Assembly: GCA_017654935.2 (NCBI GenBank)
Contig: CM065682.1
Span: 39,615,682-39,679,681 of the forward strand
DNA from: Phymorhynchus buccinoides
Taxonomy: Eukaryota; Mollusca; Gastropoda; Neogastropoda; Raphitomidae
Length of the DNA stretch: 64,000 nucleotides
Direction of reading: 5' to 3'
Made by a program: the position numbers and the translations under genes. The stretch's first letter is position 1; the number at the start of each line of letters is the position of its first letter. Shown piece by piece: positions 53,867-64,000 of the stretch. The notes under the pieces were generated by a model. That model saw only the letters and a list, made by a program, of their open reading frames with translations. It had not been told where the DNA came from and did not search any database.

Positions 53867-56800
53867 TATTATTCATGTGATGATGTTGTTCCTCCCTTTT
53901 GTTCTTCTTTTTGAAACTCCTAACTTGCTCAAATCATATATTGGTCATGGTGTATCTAAATGCTGATTGGAAATGTTTGGAAAATGTTTATGTGCTGTTT
54001 ATGTTCCGTCTCATAAATTTTAAATTGTGTAATGTGTACGGGCACGATATAAGCCGAAGGCTTGTTGCTGCCCTTTATTTTCATATTTATTATTTTGTTA
54101 CGTTATAAGGAAGAAATAAAGAAGTTTAAACCAAAACTAAACAGTCACTGTCCTCTGTATGCTTGCAGTATCATGATCTGGAGGGTGACTTAAAAACAAA
54201 TGCAACCCACAAAATCGTCAATAAAATAATCAATAATAAATCTATCACATTTTTCTGTGTTGATGTTAATTTTGTTTTTGAAGCTGTTCTCTGTCTGTTT
54301 ATTCATAGTGTTAAAAAATTATGAAAAATATGAATTAAAAATATATATATTAAAGCTAACCCATTCTTAGAAAAGTCCCCTTTTGAGGGGTAAAAACACA
54401 TTTGCAGAAAATGTCAATTGTCTGAAAACTGTCTGTTTTTTCAAACATGCTCTCTTTTTTTGCCCTGAAAATTGGAATGCAGCAGTGAACACTGTAAACT
54501 GTTAACATATTCCGACTTTTTGAGCCCACATAATTATGAATAAAGATTTGGTCCGGATCCCACAGAAATTGAAATTGCATTATGAAGACGTCGAAGTTGC
54601 GAAAGCGTTTTTGGACCTCCAAATTTTAGACATTTTCTGAAAATGTGGTACCATAGAAAATGTTAATTTCTGGAAGACACACACAAATCTTGGGAAAACA
54701 AAGCGGTGTATTCTTTCATGATTTGAATCTTCTTTTCAAATCCGAAAAACAAAATGATACCTTGATTATTAAGAATGTTAGTACCAATTTAGTGATTGGG
54801 TTACATTTGTTCTGAGTCACCCTATATTATTGTGGTAAAACGAAAGTAATAAAGAGCAATAACTTATCTGCCATGTTCCCTACCAGCAGTTGTCTTTTTG
54901 TTTTAATTTGTGAAAGACGTTTCCGAGTCAGGAAGTAAACTAGCTTCACGCGTGCACATAACAAGCTACTGACTCCTATGTACAATGTGTTTGTATGTAA
55001 AAGATATTCTTCTGTTTTCCCTGCAAATTTGTTCAAAGTTTATGCCTTTCTTTCACATTTGATGCATGGCTATTTTATTGCGTAAATTGGTTAGCTAAGC
55101 AAACTATATTACGCTCAATATATGAAAGGCCGAACAAAGAACGCTGAATGGGAGGAACAAATAAGAACGTTACCCTTTCAGAAGCAGTGGCGATGTTTTC
55201 AGCGCTGTTGCTGAAGGCCATTGCTGCGATTTGGGACTGGTGAGCATGAATGGTCACTGCCGTTTTCTGCACCTTGCTCAACATGATCAGTGAGCGAATC
55301 TGTGATTAACAACAGCGCACAGTCAATAATGTAGAATCTCTTGTAGCACAATATAATATCACACTATGTCACAATGTATGGGTTTGTAGCCTCAACGCAT
55401 ATTTGTTTCCACACACAGTTCAAAATCTGAACACGTTAAGTGTTCTTGTTGCACTGTATCGTTATTGTATTGATTGGTGACACTGGAGAATTAAAAACAT
55501 GCTACTTAAACCCAAATCTCTTGCCTTGGCATAAGGCTGTGTCAGAGCAATTTACATGTATAAGCTAGAACACCAAGGCTACATCAAAATGTTATACTCT
55601 GCATAGTTATGCGGGGATTGTCTTTAGCCATGACGGCCAAGCTCCTAGCATAACATAATCAGTCCAAAATCCTCCGAAGTCGCAGTGTGGCTGCCCACGT
55701 GGCGGGGTAATCAAAGACGGTCACACACGTAAAATGTTCTCATCCCCTAGTGTATACCACAGTGTTCAATTGCTTCGGCTGTTGGGATGATCCCTGGAGT
55801 CTTTAAGCCAGGGAACAACAACAACAAACAACAAACCAAAATCTGAACCAGAATCCAAGCTATTCATTAATAATAATAATAATAATAATAATAGTAGTAC
55901 ATTTACATATCGCGTTACCTCAAATGAGCCCAAAGTGCTTTTACAATCAATTATTCATCAACAAGTAGATAACAAAATTTTAAACTCTAAAAGCAATTAC
56001 AGCTAAAAGTGGCAGCCTTGTGTTTCTGTGTACTTGCTTCTACTAAATCTACATTGGAAAAAACAACAACTATCAAATGTTCCCTAGTCTTACCTGACGT
56101 TTAAGCGATTTAATATCATTTTGTTTAAATCTACATTTATTATGCCTTTTAAACAACAGCAAAAAACATAATAAACAGGCGTGACACTTCCTTTACCCAG
56201 TCGTAGGCATATTATTTTTACACTTATTTACGGTTAAGATATTTCAACACTTGGATGAAAACAAACGACCATTGTCATAGACAAATAGCAAACAGGGCTA
56301 TGATAAAATATTCGTTTTCAATATACCAATCAGCATCGCAGATGCCCTTATTAAAAAAACAAAATAATTTTCATTACAAAGTTAGCTCATTGAACACTGG
56401 CCGATTGCTTCCCTTTACAACCGTTCAACACGAATGTTATTGGCCTCTGCAACTAGGGTTATTAACGCCCTTGACAGTGAGAGTAATTGCTCTTGCTGGT
56501 CAGTGCTGACAAGGGAATTCACTCTTGCGAAAGGCAGCCATTTAGTGGCCTCAAATAGGGTTATTGGCGAGAGTTATGCCCTTGTTTGGTCAGTGCGCAA
56601 CCATCTCCCCCCACCCACCAAGGGCATTCACTCTTGCAAAAGGTGTTCTTTGCAGTAGCCATATAGTGTTCAAGCATTCACACTTCACAACTCAGCGAAG
56701 CCATGCAACCCAAACTGGTATAAAAGTGTTCCTCTTCGGTCCCTTAATAGTTTTCAACCAATGAAATCACTTCTAGTCTATTTTTAGGACACAATGAATG

Positions 56801-59800
56801 CAAATGAGTCACAACCCCTCTCTTCGTCTTAATCCTCTTTGTCATACTTTTTCTAAAATCTGCTAATAATAAAAATATTTACTTTGGAATTATAGCATAT
56901 CAATTTGCTAGTTTTTATTATTAATACCGCAAATGTTCAAAACTGTGCGGTTAAGCATTATTTTTAAAATATTTTGTTTTTTTATGTAATGATGCAAACC
57001 TGCCTAATTAAGCTGCGCAGTACGCATACACCGAGTGAATAAAACTTACACCGACCAAAATCATACTTTTATGCAGATCCTTGTGGCCGATGAGGTTTAA
57101 CCGAGGTGTGGTGGTTACTGCTACACATATCTGTATTGTTAAAAAATCGGGACTTTACTGGTGTTGCACTGCCTCCGGGTATTGCCTCCAGTATTGTTCC
57201 CACCATCTTTGTATTTACAAATGTCCCATACATATGTGTCTATGACCGAGAGGACGTAAAAACACCATTTTTCATTCATTCAACTTACACCGACCCAATA
57301 ACGCAACTTTGTTGCTTCTTACTCCAGTCTTAAAACGTATCCCAAATTCCACTGACCCGCACCACAGCGCTGACCAGCTTAATGCTGCCTCTGTCGCTGC
57401 AGCAAGGGTAGGCCAGCTTGGCGGTCAGTGAGCACATGGCCATGACACCAGAGTCCAGGGCCTTCTCACGTAGCCAGAACTTTAGCTTCAGAGCTCTGTT
57501 GACGACGGCTATGCTGTCTTTGAAGCACAGCGCCAGACGCTGGGGGAAAATGAAAGTAATAAATAATAATAATGAGGAAAATTTATATAGCGCCCATCCT
57601 ACTATGTAGGCTACAGGGCGCTTTACACAGAATTGAAATGGAATAAAAACATGAAACAAAAATCCAATAACATGAGCAGACAAAACAATACCGGTCAGAC
57701 TTCGTCACATCAGAAAGCTTTTAAAAGGCGTAGATATAAGGTGTCTTGTCATCAAAGATTATTATAGGCAAGGGGCAGAATATAGCAATGATATTGGATA
57801 CCGGTTTTCAATTTATCGCAGGCATACTTGTAAAAAATTCATTTTGAACCTGCCGTCGTTGCGCAGTGGCAGTGTCACGGACTAATGGCTGGGAGGTCTC
57901 GGGTTCGAATCCCATCAGAGGCGAGTTTTTTGTTGTTGTCCTGAACCGCTACCAAGAGTGAGTGGCAATGGGCTCAATGGAACCACGCAGTCGAGCTTCA
58001 TCCATTTGACGGATTTGATTCTGAGAGTGTTGCTCTATTTTTCATGCCTACAGGTGTCTGTAGTTCCCGGGCTTGGCTAACATCGGTATGAAAGGAAGCG
58101 TAGAGTACAGCCCGGACATCTAGTCTCAGACCAATAAAGAATTCCAAAGCACCATCATCATCTAATTCATCTGCTTTATTTCCATCCAAACATAAGAGAA
58201 CCAATGTGTCTCAAATTACGTGGCCTTGCTATTTCACGCTCTGCGGTCATGATTTCCATCCAACACTCTTAGCAATAGTTTTTTACCACAGTATTGCCGC
58301 GAAGCCCATCCCTTCACAGACAGGATCGGATCAAAGAACATTGTGTCTCAAATTACGTGGACCTTGCTATTTGCACGCTCTGCGTCATGATCACACACAC
58401 ACACACAACACACACACACACACACACACATCACACAGCACACACACCACACCACCACCACACACTTACTTAGCAATATTGTCTATTTGTTATCCACAGT
58501 ATTGCCGCGAGCCCATCCCTTCACAGACAGGACGGATCAAAGAACATTGTGTCTCAAATTACGTGACCTTGCTATTTGCACGCTCTGCCGTCATCACAGC
58601 ACCACACACACACGCACACACACACACACACACACACCACCACACACACACCACCACACAGATACCATTCACTGGGCCACACCACCACACTACTTAGCAA
58701 TATTGTTTTTTACCACAGTATTGCCGCGAGCCCATCCCTTCACAGACAGGATCGGATCAAAGAACATTGTGGTATCCGCCTGTGGTACCTGAAAATGATC
58801 ACAATTCAGAGATACACTATTGCACAAATGCAGTTTCCATAAAAATCTAAAGCCCCCAGTACATTCCATTACTCGTCCTCTAGTCTATTTTGTTAGTGTT
58901 TGTGGTGCTCGTGTACTACAACATGACTTGTGTTCTTGTGTAACCTTCATCATGTTGAGACAAGAAGAGACAGGAAGTTTGGGAAATGAATTTTTTTTTG
59001 TATGCTAGTCTGTCGTTTCCTAACAATGACAGCCAGACAGCAGAGGGGGCAAATACTATTCTGGCGGGCTGGGCGAGAATTTGTTTATAGTGATTCTTCT
59101 TTTAAAAATACAAAAACAACAAAAGAACATAATAAAAGGAAAAGAAAACCTGTATTATTATATTCGGAAAGGACAGAAAGACGAGAGAAAAAGAGAGAGA
59201 GAGAAAGACAGAGAGAGAGGAGAGGAGAGAGGAATACAAGGGAGGACCTGAGAGAGAGAGAGACCGATGAGAGAGAGAGAGAGAGACAGAGAAAGGAGGA
59301 GAGAGAGACACATGGGAGAGAGAGAGAGAGAGACAGAGAGACGAGAGAGAGATGAGAGAGAGAGAGAGAGAAGAGACAGAGAGACAGAGACAGACTCAGA
59401 CAGAAAAAAAGAGATAATGTTGTACTTTTGCAAAGATATCAAATTAAATTCATTGCACTAACTACTTAATCTACTTTAAATACTGTTTGATACAGCACTT
59501 ACCAGCTTGCCGTCCACTTTCTTGAAGAAATGGAGGGTTTTGGGGGAGCTGACATACGTAAACGCAATGAACTCTCCCATCGTCTCCACAATGTGGACGT
59601 CCTTCAGTTCAACTAAAAAGACCAAAGAAATTAAAACATAAAAGAGAAGTGTCACAGTTTTAGCGAAAGTCACGGTTAATTTCGGAAGTACAATTTGATC
59701 TTTGGTAGAGAATTAACTCTCGTCTAACCTATAAAAAGAAGCTATTTTCTTTTTTAATCCCTAGCTCTCACAAAATCCCTAAACCAAATGTCAGAGAGAG

Positions 59801-59837
59801 GGGAGGAAGGGGGTGGTCATGATGACACAAACACGTT

Positions 59838-59868
<31 letters not shown>

Positions 59869-60284
59869 GAACTGGCAGTGCCTGTATGTGGCTTTACCGT
59901 TTATAAAATACGTATATAATGGTCATTCTTGCATAGAAGTCAAACATGTTTTAAATATAATCACAGTTTTTACAGTTTTGTATGTGGACCCTTTGAATTG
60001 TTTTGGAAGAATTGTATGACTTTGAAATGTTGTCATTGAAATGGTTATTAGCAGAGTATGTCCTATGATTTCGCCTTACTCCTTAGTCAGTCTGACACCT
60101 GACACATTAAGTTAGCAATAGGCCTAACTTTTACAAAAATGTTTACATAATTATGAATCTGTGAATCCAAAGATAGATAAAAAAATGTTTAAAAAGCCCC
60201 TTACCAATGGTGGTGCTTTGTATTTCCGTCAGTCGTTTTATGGAAATGCCTCTCAGTCCATTCTGATCATGTGCGTAGAAGCAT
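50281..60284 (-). CDS. WIPI2-like: WIPI1/2-type PROPPIN, WD-repeat phosphoinositide-binding protein (partial)
   Basis: Nine minus-strand exons: 60205-60284, 59503-59612, 57357-57539, 55174-55299, 53562-53632, 52895-52990, 52181-52327, 51110-51220 and 50281-50366. All have AG/GT borders and compatible phases, giving about 334 residues. Key segments are VHIVETMGEFIAFTYV (early blade), TIHAHQSQIAAMAF, ATASERGTVIRVF, HEFRRGVTR and ASNTETVHVFAMKR. FRRG (about residues 184-187) is the PI3P/PI(3,5)P2-binding motif of PROPPINs, which work on phagophore and endosome membranes in autophagy. SNTETVHVF favours the WIPI1/2 clade over WIPI3/4. The protein is divergent: about 16 residues expected between HFFKKVDGKL and RLALCF are absent (a missed small exon or a deletion), and the strand before HAHQ is longer than usual. 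The start exon was not found up to 64000. The last exon seen ends GAGTTG at a GTAAGT donor, so the C-terminus is probably in the gap. Confidence 0.85.
52712..52783. repeat. Short inverted repeat in WIPI intron
   Basis: GGGTAGTAACATGTAAAT and ATTTACATGTTACTACCC form a perfect 18-bp stem around a loop of about 40 bases. Confidence 0.75.
53828..54125 (+). mobile_element. (TTA)n and retroelement-like 3' end
   Basis: (TTA)n at 53828-53873 is followed by AT-rich sequence that ends with GGCACGATATAAGCC, TTGTTGCTGCCC and AATAAAG (about 54114). The arrangement resembles a non-LTR element 3' region; the family is not recognised. It lies in a WIPI intron. Confidence 0.3.
55300..57080. other. WIPI intron, mostly unannotated
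   Basis: Contains (TAA)n at 55867-55893 and an imperfect duplication at about 56425-56665 sharing ACTCTTGC(G/A)AAAGG and GGGTTATT motifs. I see no exon. Confidence 0.4.
57086..57280 (+). mobile_element. Dispersed SINE-like repeat, copy 2
   Basis: Nearly the same sequence as 6800-6985, again ending GAGAGGACGTAAAAAC. It lies within the WIPI intron just downstream of the exon at 57357-57539. Confidence 0.5.
57556..57712 (+). mobile_element. Dispersed repeat with CCTACTATGTAGGCTACAGG (WIPI intron)
   Basis: Third location of the repeat seen in both palindrome arms, here with the clear 5' part TTTATATAGCGCCCATCC. It starts 16 bp upstream of a WIPI acceptor site. Confidence 0.55.
57848..58160 (+). 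mobile_element. tRNA-headed SINE, plus strand
   Basis: The head has an A box TTGCGCAGTGG (57860-57870) and a B box GGTTCGAATCC (57902-57912). The body follows to about 58160. The stems needed for a tRNA gene are not present. It is unlike the SINE at 13800-14080 outside the boxes. Confidence 0.65.
58206..58790. repeat. About 200-bp tandem repeat with (CA)n
   Basis: Units begin GTGTCTCAAATTACGTG at 58206, 58343 and 58549. Each includes CAGTATTGCCGCGA and CATCCCTTCACAGACAGGA. Variable (CA)n and (CCA)n tracts make the units unequal. It lies in the WIPI intron where a short exon is missing. Confidence 0.85.
59175..59405. repeat. (GA)n/(GACA)n microsatellite
   Basis: Interrupted GA-rich repeat in the WIPI intron. 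The charged and Ser-Leu frames are artefacts. Confidence 0.9.
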
Positions 60285-60439
60285 CTGAGAGAAAAAAACA
60301 ATCGGCCGGTACATTAATAAACGTACTCTCAAGTTCTTTGCTGCTGGCGTTTGGACGAGAGAAAGAGACAGACGCAGGGAAGAGATGATGTAAGATAGAC
60401 AGACACAGAGACAGACAGACACAGAAGAATATATCTCCC

Positions 60440-61419
60440 TCCCTCTCTGTGTGCAAAGGTTAGTGTTACCAATGCTACTAATCTTATTGAAAATGATGTT
60501 TATCAGTCTGTACTTATGCTTAATGAATGTTTATACTTTCCTGGTGAATGTATGAAGAAAACTGTTCTTGTTGATTGTGACAAGCATACAATATGGTTTG
60601 GCTTAGAATGTAGACAAATTAGGAAAGTGGCGTGGGGTTTATTACATAAATTTAACAGATCTAACAAAGTGCCTGATCGATTGGAATATTGTCAAAAAGG
60701 ATGGGGAGTACAAGGAATTATTAAGGATGAAGGAAAAGACACACTGGGAAAATATTGTTGATTCACTACAAAGTAATCTGAAGGATAGCAAGTTGTTCTG
60801 GGATACTATCCGTTCAGTTAAACGTATGCAATGCAAACATGACACAATTCAATTTCTTCCCAAAAATGGCTTGAGCACTTTAATCAGAGATGAGATTCTC
60901 AGAAAACCAAAAAAGAGGAGGAAAAAAGAGGCGGGAGTCCGGGGGCCAGCATAGGCCCCCCAGTGGGGTCCAGGTGTTTTAAAATAAAGTGACAAGTTCA
61001 TATTTAATAAAAGGCTTTCAAAATGGATAGACGAAAATGATGTTATAGGCGAGGAACAGGCGGGTTTTATGGACAACCGTTGTACAATTGATCATGTATT
61101 TACCCTTATGGCTTGTGCACAAAACAATTACTTAAACACAGAAAACTTTGTCGCCTTTATAGATTTCCGTAAGGCATTTGATACGGTAAGCAGGGATAAA
61201 TTGTGGAAAATATTTCCACAATTAGAGGGAACTAGGGGGAAATGTATGAATGCACTTAAAACCATTTATGATGTTGGTAAGGCACGTGTGCGAGTGGGAG
61301 CCAATTTAACAGACGCTTTTTTGTGTCCACAAGGTTTAAAAGAAGGTGAGGTTTGTTCTCCTGCTCTGTTTTCATTGCTGATAAATGAACTTACTAAACA
61401 AATTAATGAAAAAAGATAG
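60440..61419 (+). pseudogene. Truncated non-LTR retrotransposon (RT fragment)
   Basis: The first part (60480-60910, at least two frames) resembles the linker between endonuclease and reverse transcriptase, with NRSNKVPDRLEYCQK and then KDSKLFWDTIRSVKRMQ. About 85 bp of unrelated sequence interrupts it near 60910-60995. The frame from about 60998 to 61419 is part of the reverse transcriptase: RLSKWIDENDVIGEEQAGF, then AFIDFRKAFDTVSRDKLW with the first catalytic Asp, then CPQGLKEGEVCSPALFSLL. The YxDD box, thumb and endonuclease are missing; the copy ends at a (CT)n tract. It is dead by frameshift, insertion and truncation. The clade within non-LTR elements is not determined. Confidence 0.8.
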
Positions 61420-61429
61420 ACATGGTATC

Positions 61430-61557
<128 letters not shown>

Positions 61558-61903
61558 AACATTAAAAAGTCAACTTGGTGTCTGGAGGGCCATAAATTAC
61601 TTTATCAGCAGACCTGTTGGTCCATCTGATCATGGGCTAATCTAAAATGTGGACGACTTGAATGTGTAAGGACGACGTCTAGCAGAATAGGCCTACAGAA
61701 GCGAGGGATAAAGGAAGCGAGCGAGTGTGTGTGTGCGCGTGCGTGTCTGTGTGCCCATATGTATGTGTCGATGTGCTTGTGCGTGCGGAATTTGACAGGC
61801 GAGGGGTCATTCTCTTCTTTGTACAAAGAAGAAAATGTATTTAACAACTCAGAACTGAGATAGAACAAAAATAGGTTGCATTGGGCCTTACCTATACATA
61901 AAC

Positions 61904-62152
<249 letters not shown>

Positions 62153-62159
62153 ACTTCGA

Positions 62160-62820
62160 TTAGATAACTCCCTCCCGTAACAATGACATGACTGATCATC
62201 ATGTGTTTGTGCTGATGTGGCCCAAAGTTGATGACTTGGCAAAAGAAAGGGGGGGGGGGGAAATAAGAACGCTAGAAAGCCAGGGTAGGTCCACCCCTAC
62301 CCGTGTAACCTACCCCCTACTGCTAAGCAATGAAGGGTGTCTGGACTGTCAGCAGACAGTGGATGGTAGTTCAGTTTAACGTCGCGTATCGGCTTTCGCC
62401 ATGTACGACGGGCTGAACAAACCAACCAGGGTATAAAGAAAAAATTTATGTTCCTGAATCACTGTGCCTTCCCAGGTCGAGAGGACGTAAAACCTGAATT
62501 CATTCATGAATCACTGTCTTAGCCAAAAGGCCGAGAAGCGATCAAGGTTATTTTTCAAAAATGAGCAGTGTGCTAACGGGTGGTTAAGAAGTCGGATGGA
62601 AAGAGGGGAGGGGAGGTGTGTGTGTGTGTGTGTGTGTGGGGGGGGGGGGGGTAAAGGGGGGGGGGGGGGTAAGGGGGGACTGGTCAAGAAATGAAAGGGA
62701 AAAAGGTGAAGAGAGATGGGAGGTGGGGGTGGGGGAGTGGGGGATGGCAGATTGTCAATAGCTTTTGGGGTAAGTGAAGGAGTGGGTAGTGTGTGGAAAG
62801 GAGACGCTGACTAGGCCTAT
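62160..62820. other. Unannotated stretch with SINE tail motif
   Basis: I see no gene. CGAGAGGACGTAAAACC near 62478 matches the tail of the repeats at 6800 and 57086. G-rich runs and (GT)n lie at 62617-62679. Confidence 0.4.
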
Positions 62821-63033
62821 GTGGCATTCTCAAAATGGATCTGTTCTCAATATGTCTGCGCATGTGCGAAGAGTTAGGGATAGGTTTTGGGGTTCGTGTT
62901 AGGCATAGGGTTAGGAATATGTTTAGGGTCAATTTAGTATCGAATACACAAAAGGTAAAATTTGATGGTACGTCATGATCGATTTCGCACATGCGCAGAC
63001 ATGTTGAGAACAAATCCATTTTGAGAATGCCAC
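62821..63033. mobile_element. MITE with GTGGCATTCTCAAAATGG ends
   Basis: Inverted ends of about 48 bp start GTGGCATTCTCAAAATGGAT and include TGTCTGCGCATGTGCGAA. The interior has AGTTAGGGATAGG and AGGGTTAGG motifs. The 213-bp length and lack of coding sequence fit a MITE. Confidence 0.8.
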
Positions 63034-63135
63034 ACCTATACTAAAGCCATCCTACGAGACAGCTGATTCAAACTAAGTTGTCCAGGTGTTACCTACATTT
63101 TCTGACATTGTACATCGTACAAAGAAAATTAGTGT

Positions 63136-63137
<2 letters not shown>

Positions 63138-63198
<61 letters not shown>

Positions 63199-63296
63199 CA
63201 TACTTTAGTACATCATTATTTTAGGCTATGTTGTAGGCCTACCTTTCGCCGCCTTTACCATACCTCTATTATTATTATTATTATTATTATTATTAG
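63138..63296. repeat. (CT)n and (ATT)n microsatellites
   Basis: (CT)n at 63138-63194 and (ATT)n at 63267-63294. Confidence 0.95.
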
Positions 63297-63711
63297 CCAA
63301 GGATTATTTCCATAACATTGAAAGAAGCGGACTTTGAGATTCAGTGTCGTAAACATGAGGCGGTGTCTAAAGTAGGCCTACAAGTTTCCTCTTTTGTCTC
63401 AATTAAACTCATTTTCAATAATCATAATAATGAATCATTGCCATCAATCGTAAATAATTATACTCAGCATCATGTGCATTGGTTTAAACTAATTAATTCA
63501 ATTCGTAATCAATCATGTACCAAAGCAGCATCAAGACGAAGATGGCAGAGCAACATGTCATGACTTTTACAATAAAAGTCAATAAATACCTCGATGTATG
63601 GAAGTTCGTAAAAGTTTAAGTCGCTACATTTCATCGATAATTCAACATCGACCCAGCACCAGAACAACTTGTCCCTAAGGGCTTTCCGCCATGAGGACGT
63701 AAAACCTCCAC
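63297..63711. other. Unannotated stretch
   Basis: I looked here for the WIPI first exon and saw none. TGAGGACGTAAAACC at about 63692 is another copy of the SINE tail motif, directly before the next MITE. Confidence 0.4.
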
Positions 63712-63926
63712 CAGACCTGTTTACCCCCTACATAAGTCTTGAGTAGTCTGGATAGCTGAAAGTGAAATGAGTAGTTTGGGTGCAACATGTGTAGTTTTAT
63801 TCATTAAACCATCAAACAATGTTCACTGAAAATGAGTAGAATCTAGCATTATCTTCAATTTGGAAGAGTAGTAGAGATCCAAATTGAGTAGAATACTACT
63901 CGAAAAGAGTAGAGTAAACAGGTCTG
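63712..63926. mobile_element. CAGACCTG-ended MITE, last copy
   Basis: Ends are CAGACCTGTTTACC and GTAAACAGGTCTG. TCCAC occurs on both sides, a possible short target duplication. Confidence 0.8.
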
Positions 63927-64000
63927 TTCCACTCAACAACAATCACTCGAAAGTTGACAGGCAAAATAATTTTAAACTAAAGAAACCGTGAAAAAAAACT

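Noticed and set aside
58206..58790. Missing WIPI exon in the tandem repeat
   Set aside because: On the minus strand each unit can be read as a short open segment with an AG before it and a GTAAAA after it, but the peptide does not match the expected blade and three copies would be needed to be explained. Not supported.

Overview
This window is eukaryotic, non-coding-rich DNA, most likely from a lophotrochozoan and probably a mollusc. The reasons are two intron-rich metazoan genes with GT-AG introns (an RRP7A ribosome-biogenesis gene and a WIPI/PROPPIN autophagy gene), abundant tRNA-headed SINE-like repeats, many short foldback DNA transposons, TTAGGG-type tracts and very dense microsatellites. 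The species cannot be named from the sequence. Two runs of exactly 500 N (15663-16162 and 49491-49990) split it into three contigs: 1-15662, 16163-49490 and 49991-64000.

Contig 1 (1-15662) has no gene I can support. It holds long (CT)n, (GA)n, (CA)n and (TTC)n tracts and several foldback elements. One foldback element has inserted into another copy of itself, which fixes its ends and its TA target site. A tRNA-headed SINE lies on the minus strand near 14 kb.

Contig 2 (16163-49490) is dominated by a giant inverted repeat centred at about 28483.5, with a 2-base spacer. The left arm (16163-28482) and right arm (28485-about 40727) carry the same elements in mirror order, with patchy divergence of a few percent. 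Each arm holds the last three coding exons of RRP7A. The right-hand gene (minus strand) continues outside the palindrome to 45674 and gains three more exons, including the RRM. The left-hand copy stops at the contig edge. The RRP7A introns contain a 59-bp minisatellite, a promoter-plus-first-exon fragment of a zinc-finger/hAT-like gene, TTAA-flanked elements and pogo/Tigger-like termini. The palindrome is either a real inverted duplication or a join of two haplotypes through a self-complementary element. The left arm ending exactly at a contig end makes the assembly explanation serious.

Contig 3 (49991-64000) carries nine exons of a divergent WIPI1/2-type PROPPIN on the minus strand (50281-60284), with the FRRG phosphoinositide-binding motif intact. 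Its introns hold SINE and retroelement tails and tandem repeats. Upstream lies a broken non-LTR retrotransposon with RT motifs (60440-61419), followed by microsatellites and two foldback elements.
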